Source of the DNA: Zetaproteobacteria bacterium
GTDB lineage: Bacteria > Pseudomonadota > Zetaproteobacteria > Mariprofundales > Mariprofundaceae
Direction: 5' to 3'
Assembly (NCBI GenBank): GCA_021545665.1
Contig: JAJRTX010000156.1
Location: 1 to 18,792, forward strand
DNA length: 18,792 nucleotides
This document shows, in pieces, positions 16,505 to 18,792 of this stretch. The position numbers and the translations under genes are program-made. The notes below the pieces were generated by a model that saw nothing but the letters and a program-made list of their open reading frames with translations, did no database searches and was not told where the DNA came from. Numbering within the stretch: the stretch's first letter is position 1; each line of letters opens with the position of its first letter.

Positions 16505-17983
16505 ATGCTCATGCGTATGAAATCATATAACCTGTCCAAATCCAGATTCATTGCCGGATTACAGTGCCCAAAGCGTCTGTGGATTCAAGTTCACAAGCCG
16601 GAACTGATTGAAGAAAATTATGGGGAGAACCTGCCCATACTTAATGGCAATGAAGTGGGTGAAATGGCTCGGAGGCTGTTTCCCGGAGTTCTCGTCAAAT
16701 ACGACATTGGACTCAGTGCTGCATTGGAAAAAACTGCAAAGCTTGTTGCTGATGAATCTGTTCTGGCGATTCATGAAGCCACGTTTGTGCATGACGGTAT
16801 TCTCGTACGAGCAGACCTGCTGTTGCGCGCCCCTGATGGCTGGGTTCTTACAGAAGTAAAAGGGGCCACCTCAGTAAAGCCACATTATATTCCTGATGCA
16901 ACCGTGCAGGCCTGGGTGCTGGAAGGTTGTGGCCTCAAGTTGAACGCCGTTCGCCTGATGCATGTGAATAATCAGTTTGTCTATCAGGGCAATGGAAATT
17001 ATGACGGCCTGCTGGCTGCTGAAGATATCAGTGCACAGGTGAACGAATTGCTCGGCTCGATTCCGGATCAGAAGGCGGCATTTGTAGCTATGCTCAATGG
17101 CCACGAACCATCCATTGAGATGGGCAATCAGTGCAGCGACCCCTACGAGTGTGAATTCTGTTCATATTGCCAACCCGACGATTTGCCGGAATATCCACTT
17201 ACTGTCCTGCCCAACCTCCGGGAGCCCAGAAAGAGCAAATTGATGGCTGAATATGAAGATATCCGCGATATTCCCGAAGCAGAATTGAACAACCGGAACC
17301 ATTTGCGTGTCTGGCGTGCAACCCGCGCAGGTGAAGCGGAAATTAATACTGCCGAAGCAGAGATTTTGAAGGAATTACCCTGGCCGCGCTATTATCTTGA
17401 TTTTGAAACCATCGGGCTGGCTGTTCCCCGCTGGAAAGGTGTCCGCCCTTATATGCAGGTTCCGTTTCAATGGTCTTGCCATATTCATCATGAAGATGGG
17501 CAAATGGAACATATTGAGTTTCTGGATGTGAGTGGCAATGATCCGCGCCGCGCCTGTGCTGAAGGGTTGGTAGAACATATGGGTTCTGAAGGTATTCTGA
17601 TCGCCTACAATGCCGGGTTTGAAAAGCGGGTTATCCGGGAGCTGGCCGAAATATACCTCGATTTATCTGAGCCATTGCTGGCAATGAATGAACGCTTTGT
17701 TGATCTGCTGCCAATCACCCGTCGTGCTTATTATCACCCATCCCAAAAGGGTTCATGGTCAATCAAGGCGGTGCTGCCTGCACTTGTGCCAGAGTTGAGT
17801 TACTCGGATCTGGATGGCGTTCAACATGGCGGCGATGCTCAACTGGCATGGATGCTGGCGACAGAAGCTGATCCGAAAGAAAGGAGTAAGATTGCAGATC
17901 AGCTGTTGGAGTACTGCAAACTCGATACTTTGGCGATGGTCAGAATCGTTGAAGCACTGCTGGAAAAATCTTCTCATGGATAA
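16505..17983 (+). CDS. DUF2779-type protein: Fe-S Cas4/RecB-like nuclease fused to a DEDD exonuclease domain
   Basis: The 492-residue product has two likely nuclease modules. The N-terminal part (about 8-225) resembles Cas4/RecB-like PD-(D/E)XK nucleases: FIAGLQCPKRLW with C21, VRADLLLR (D104), LTEVKG (E117, K119) and QAW, plus a Cys group C210-x5-C216-x2-C219-x2-C222 that could hold a 4Fe-4S cluster with C21. The C-terminal part (about 295-485, the DUF2779 region) looks like an RNase H-fold DEDD exonuclease: YYLDFETI (D299, E301), LIAYNAGFEKRVI (366-378), SWSIKAVLPAL, and CKLDTLAMVRI (D474). Its natural role is not known to me. The start may be M1, M3 or M5 (ATG at 16505, 16511 or 16517); AGG at 16494-16496 fits the first. 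The stop overlaps the next gene by eight bases, and a WYL regulator follows, which suggests a defence or DNA-repair role. Confidence 0.8.
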   Translation: MLMRMKSYNLSKSRFIAGLQCPKRLWIQVHKPELIEENYGENLPILNGNEVGEMARRLFPGVLVKYDIGLSAALEKTAKLVADESVLAIHEATFVHDGILVRADLLLRAPDGWVLTEVKGATSVKPHYIPDATVQAWVLEGCGLKLNAVRLMHVNNQFVYQGNGNYDGLLAAEDISAQVNELLGSIPDQKAAFVAMLNGHEPSIEMGNQCSDPYECEFCSYCQPDDLPEYPLTVLPNLREPRKSKLMAEYEDIRDIPEAELNNRNHLRVWRATRAGEAEINTAEAEILKELPWPRYYLDFETIGLAVPRWKGVRPYMQVPFQWSCHIHHEDGQMEHIEFLDVSGNDPRRACAEGLVEHMGSEGILIAYNAGFEKRVIRELAEIYLDLSEPLLAMNERFVDLLPITRRAYYHPSQKGSWSIKAVLPALVPELSYSDLDGVQHGGDAQLAWMLATEADPKERSKIADQLLEYCKLDTLAMVRIVEALLEKSSHG

Positions 17984-18134
17984 AAAGAAAACGATCAAAG
18001 CAGGAACCATTCGACCAGGCGATATAAAAGTCCGCAAAAAGAGTTCACCTCCGACACAGGTTCAGAAATCACCCAAAGATTACGACAGAAAACGCATGAA
18101 AGAGGAAACACGAAAGGAGATCAGTGATGAGTGA
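17976..18134 (+). CDS. Small highly charged protein of unknown function (52 residues)
   Basis: I do not recognise this gene. The ATG at 17976 lies inside the end of the nuclease gene (eight-base overlap), and the frame ends eight bases inside the WYL regulator gene, so it fills the space between the two. The product is very basic and hydrophilic: KAGTIRPGDIKVRKK near the start, then a Pro/Gln/Ser linker and a Lys/Arg/Glu-rich helix-like end (RKRMKEETRKEISDE). No membrane segment, signal peptide or Cys is seen. Tight overlaps on both sides argue that it is translated with its neighbours, perhaps as a nucleic-acid or nuclease-binding partner; that role is a guess. The open frame extends upstream inside the nuclease gene, but that part is only a shadow. 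Confidence 0.6.
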   Translation: MDKKKTIKAGTIRPGDIKVRKKSSPPTQVQKSPKDYDRKRMKEETRKEISDE

Positions 18135-18735
18135 TACCCTGATGCGCCAGTGGCAAATGTTGCGCCTGATTCCCCGGCACCCGGTCAAGATTTCAACTGC
18201 TGATCTGATTCAGCGATTATCTGATGAGGGCTTTGAAACTACCCAGCGAACTATCCAGCGCGATCTGGTCAGACTGTCTGAAATATATCCGCTGGCCTGT
18301 GATGAAAGGAGCAAACCCTTTGGCTGGTCCTGGATGCGTGAAGCCGATATAATGGATATTCCCGGCATGGACTCCCACACTGCCCTTGCCTTCTGGCTTG
18401 CCGAACAGCATCTGGAACCGTTACTTCCAATAGCCACCGTGCACCAACTTCAGCCACATTTCAAAACAGCAGCACATGTACTCGACAATATCCCAACCGA
18501 TAAAGGCGCACCGGCATGGCGGGGCAAGGTGCGCGTATTGCAGCGTGGCCCAAACCTCAAGTCACCAGTCATTTCAACCGATGTGCAAAATCAGGTTTAT
18601 GATGCATTGCTACGTAACCGCTGCCTTACTATTACATACAGCCCCCGCTGGCAAGAAGGTAATAAGGACTATGAACTAAACCACTACCGGCTGATGCCGG
18701 TAGGTTTCCTTTCGGAGTGTAACTCCAAATACTGA
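18127..18735 (+). pseudogene. Helix-turn-helix/WYL-type transcriptional regulator, truncated at its C-terminus
   Basis: The N-terminal region (about 5-60) is a winged helix: LMRQWQMLRLIPRHPVKIS, ADLIQRLSDEGF and RTIQRDLVRLSEIYPLACDE. The middle fits the linker of proteobacterial WYL regulators, and the WYL domain begins at about 155 (VYDALLRNRCLTITYSPRWQEG, then YRLMPVGFL). Intact relatives go on for about 100 or more residues, including the WYL motif; here the frame ends after SECNSKY. The ATG at 18127 has an excellent ribosome site AAGGAGA (18114-18120) six bases ahead; a GTG at 18124 is possible. WYL regulators often repress defence operons through a small ligand. The likely cause of the break is an insertion element beginning near 18718. 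Its product, if made, could still bind DNA but would lack ligand sensing. Confidence 0.75.
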
Positions 18736-18792
18736 AGTATGATGTCGTCAGTAATATTTCCGCTGGTGGTCGAAAAATACCCTCGCGCCCAG
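18718..18792. mobile_element. Possible left end of an IS21-type insertion sequence (runs off the window)
   Basis: Coding similarity to WYL regulators stops near 18710, and the following DNA begins TGTAACTCC, compatible with a TG-starting IS end. It then shows degenerate repeats spaced 22 bases apart: GTCAGTAATATTTCC from 18747 and GTCGAAAAATACCC from 18769. Repeated TTTCC/ACCC blocks of this sort are common in IS21-family ends. No transposase or second end is in the window, and no target duplication can be checked. The family assignment is from memory of similar ends and is uncertain. Confidence 0.4.

Noticed and set aside
17814..17975. Upstream part of the frame that includes the 52-residue small gene
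   Set aside because: It overlaps the DEDD domain of the nuclease, where the other frame is clearly the coding one; only the part from the ATG at 17976 is kept.
18714..18726. Hairpin GGAGT-GTA-ACTCC as a transcription terminator
   Set aside because: The stem is only five bases and no T-run follows; it more likely reflects the sequence at the putative insertion junction.
1..18792. CRISPR arrays, tRNA or rRNA genes
   Set aside because: The only long intergenic gap is 270 bases, with no spaced identical repeats of CRISPR type and no tRNA-like cloverleaf or rRNA sequence seen by eye.

Overview
The window holds most of a bacterial division and cell wall (dcw) cluster on the minus strand, followed by a short divergent accessory operon on the plus strand. 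Reading down the minus strand from about 16.3 kb to position 1, the order is mraZ, rsmH, ftsL, ftsI, murE, murF (broken in two), mraY, murD, ftsW, murG, murC, murB, ddl, ftsQ and the first 321 codons of ftsA. The genes point to a Gram-negative, probably proteobacterial, diderm: MurE carries the meso-diaminopimelate DNPR motif, and the gene order is the E. coli order with murB added between murC and ddl. FtsI has a C-terminal PASTA-like domain, which E. coli FtsI lacks. A zetaproteobacterium (Mariprofundus-like) would fit, but this is a guess that the sequence alone cannot settle.

The dcw genes are packed without gaps. Almost every junction overlaps by 1 to 11 bases (many ATGA or GTGA), so translation is probably coupled along the whole unit. 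The products make UDP-MurNAc-pentapeptide (MurB, MurC, MurD, MurE, Ddl, MurF), load it on lipid and convert it to lipid II (MraY, MurG), polymerise and crosslink it at the septum (FtsW, FtsI), and build the divisome (FtsL, FtsQ, FtsA). A good promoter (TTGACA, 17-base spacer, AATATT) lies before mraZ and is overlapped by three ten-base-phased TGGGN-type boxes, the expected MraZ operator. murF is split by an in-frame TAA followed three bases later by an in-frame GTG. MurF is essential, so this is one of the most checkable anomalies here.

The 270-base gap between mraZ and the divergent operon (16235-16504) carries a second MraZ-like box pair, on the plus strand and facing the divergent operon. 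The operon encodes (i) a DUF2779-type protein joining a Cas4/RecB-like nuclease domain with a likely Fe-S cluster to a DEDD exonuclease domain, (ii) a 52-residue highly charged protein of unknown role, overlapping the first gene, and (iii) a helix-turn-helix/WYL-type regulator. The regulator stops before its WYL core is complete. The DNA after the break contains short A+T-rich repeats that look like the end of an IS21-type insertion sequence, which runs off the window. The operon is a candidate defence or DNA-processing module whose regulator has been disrupted, and it may have been placed under the division-cluster regulator MraZ.
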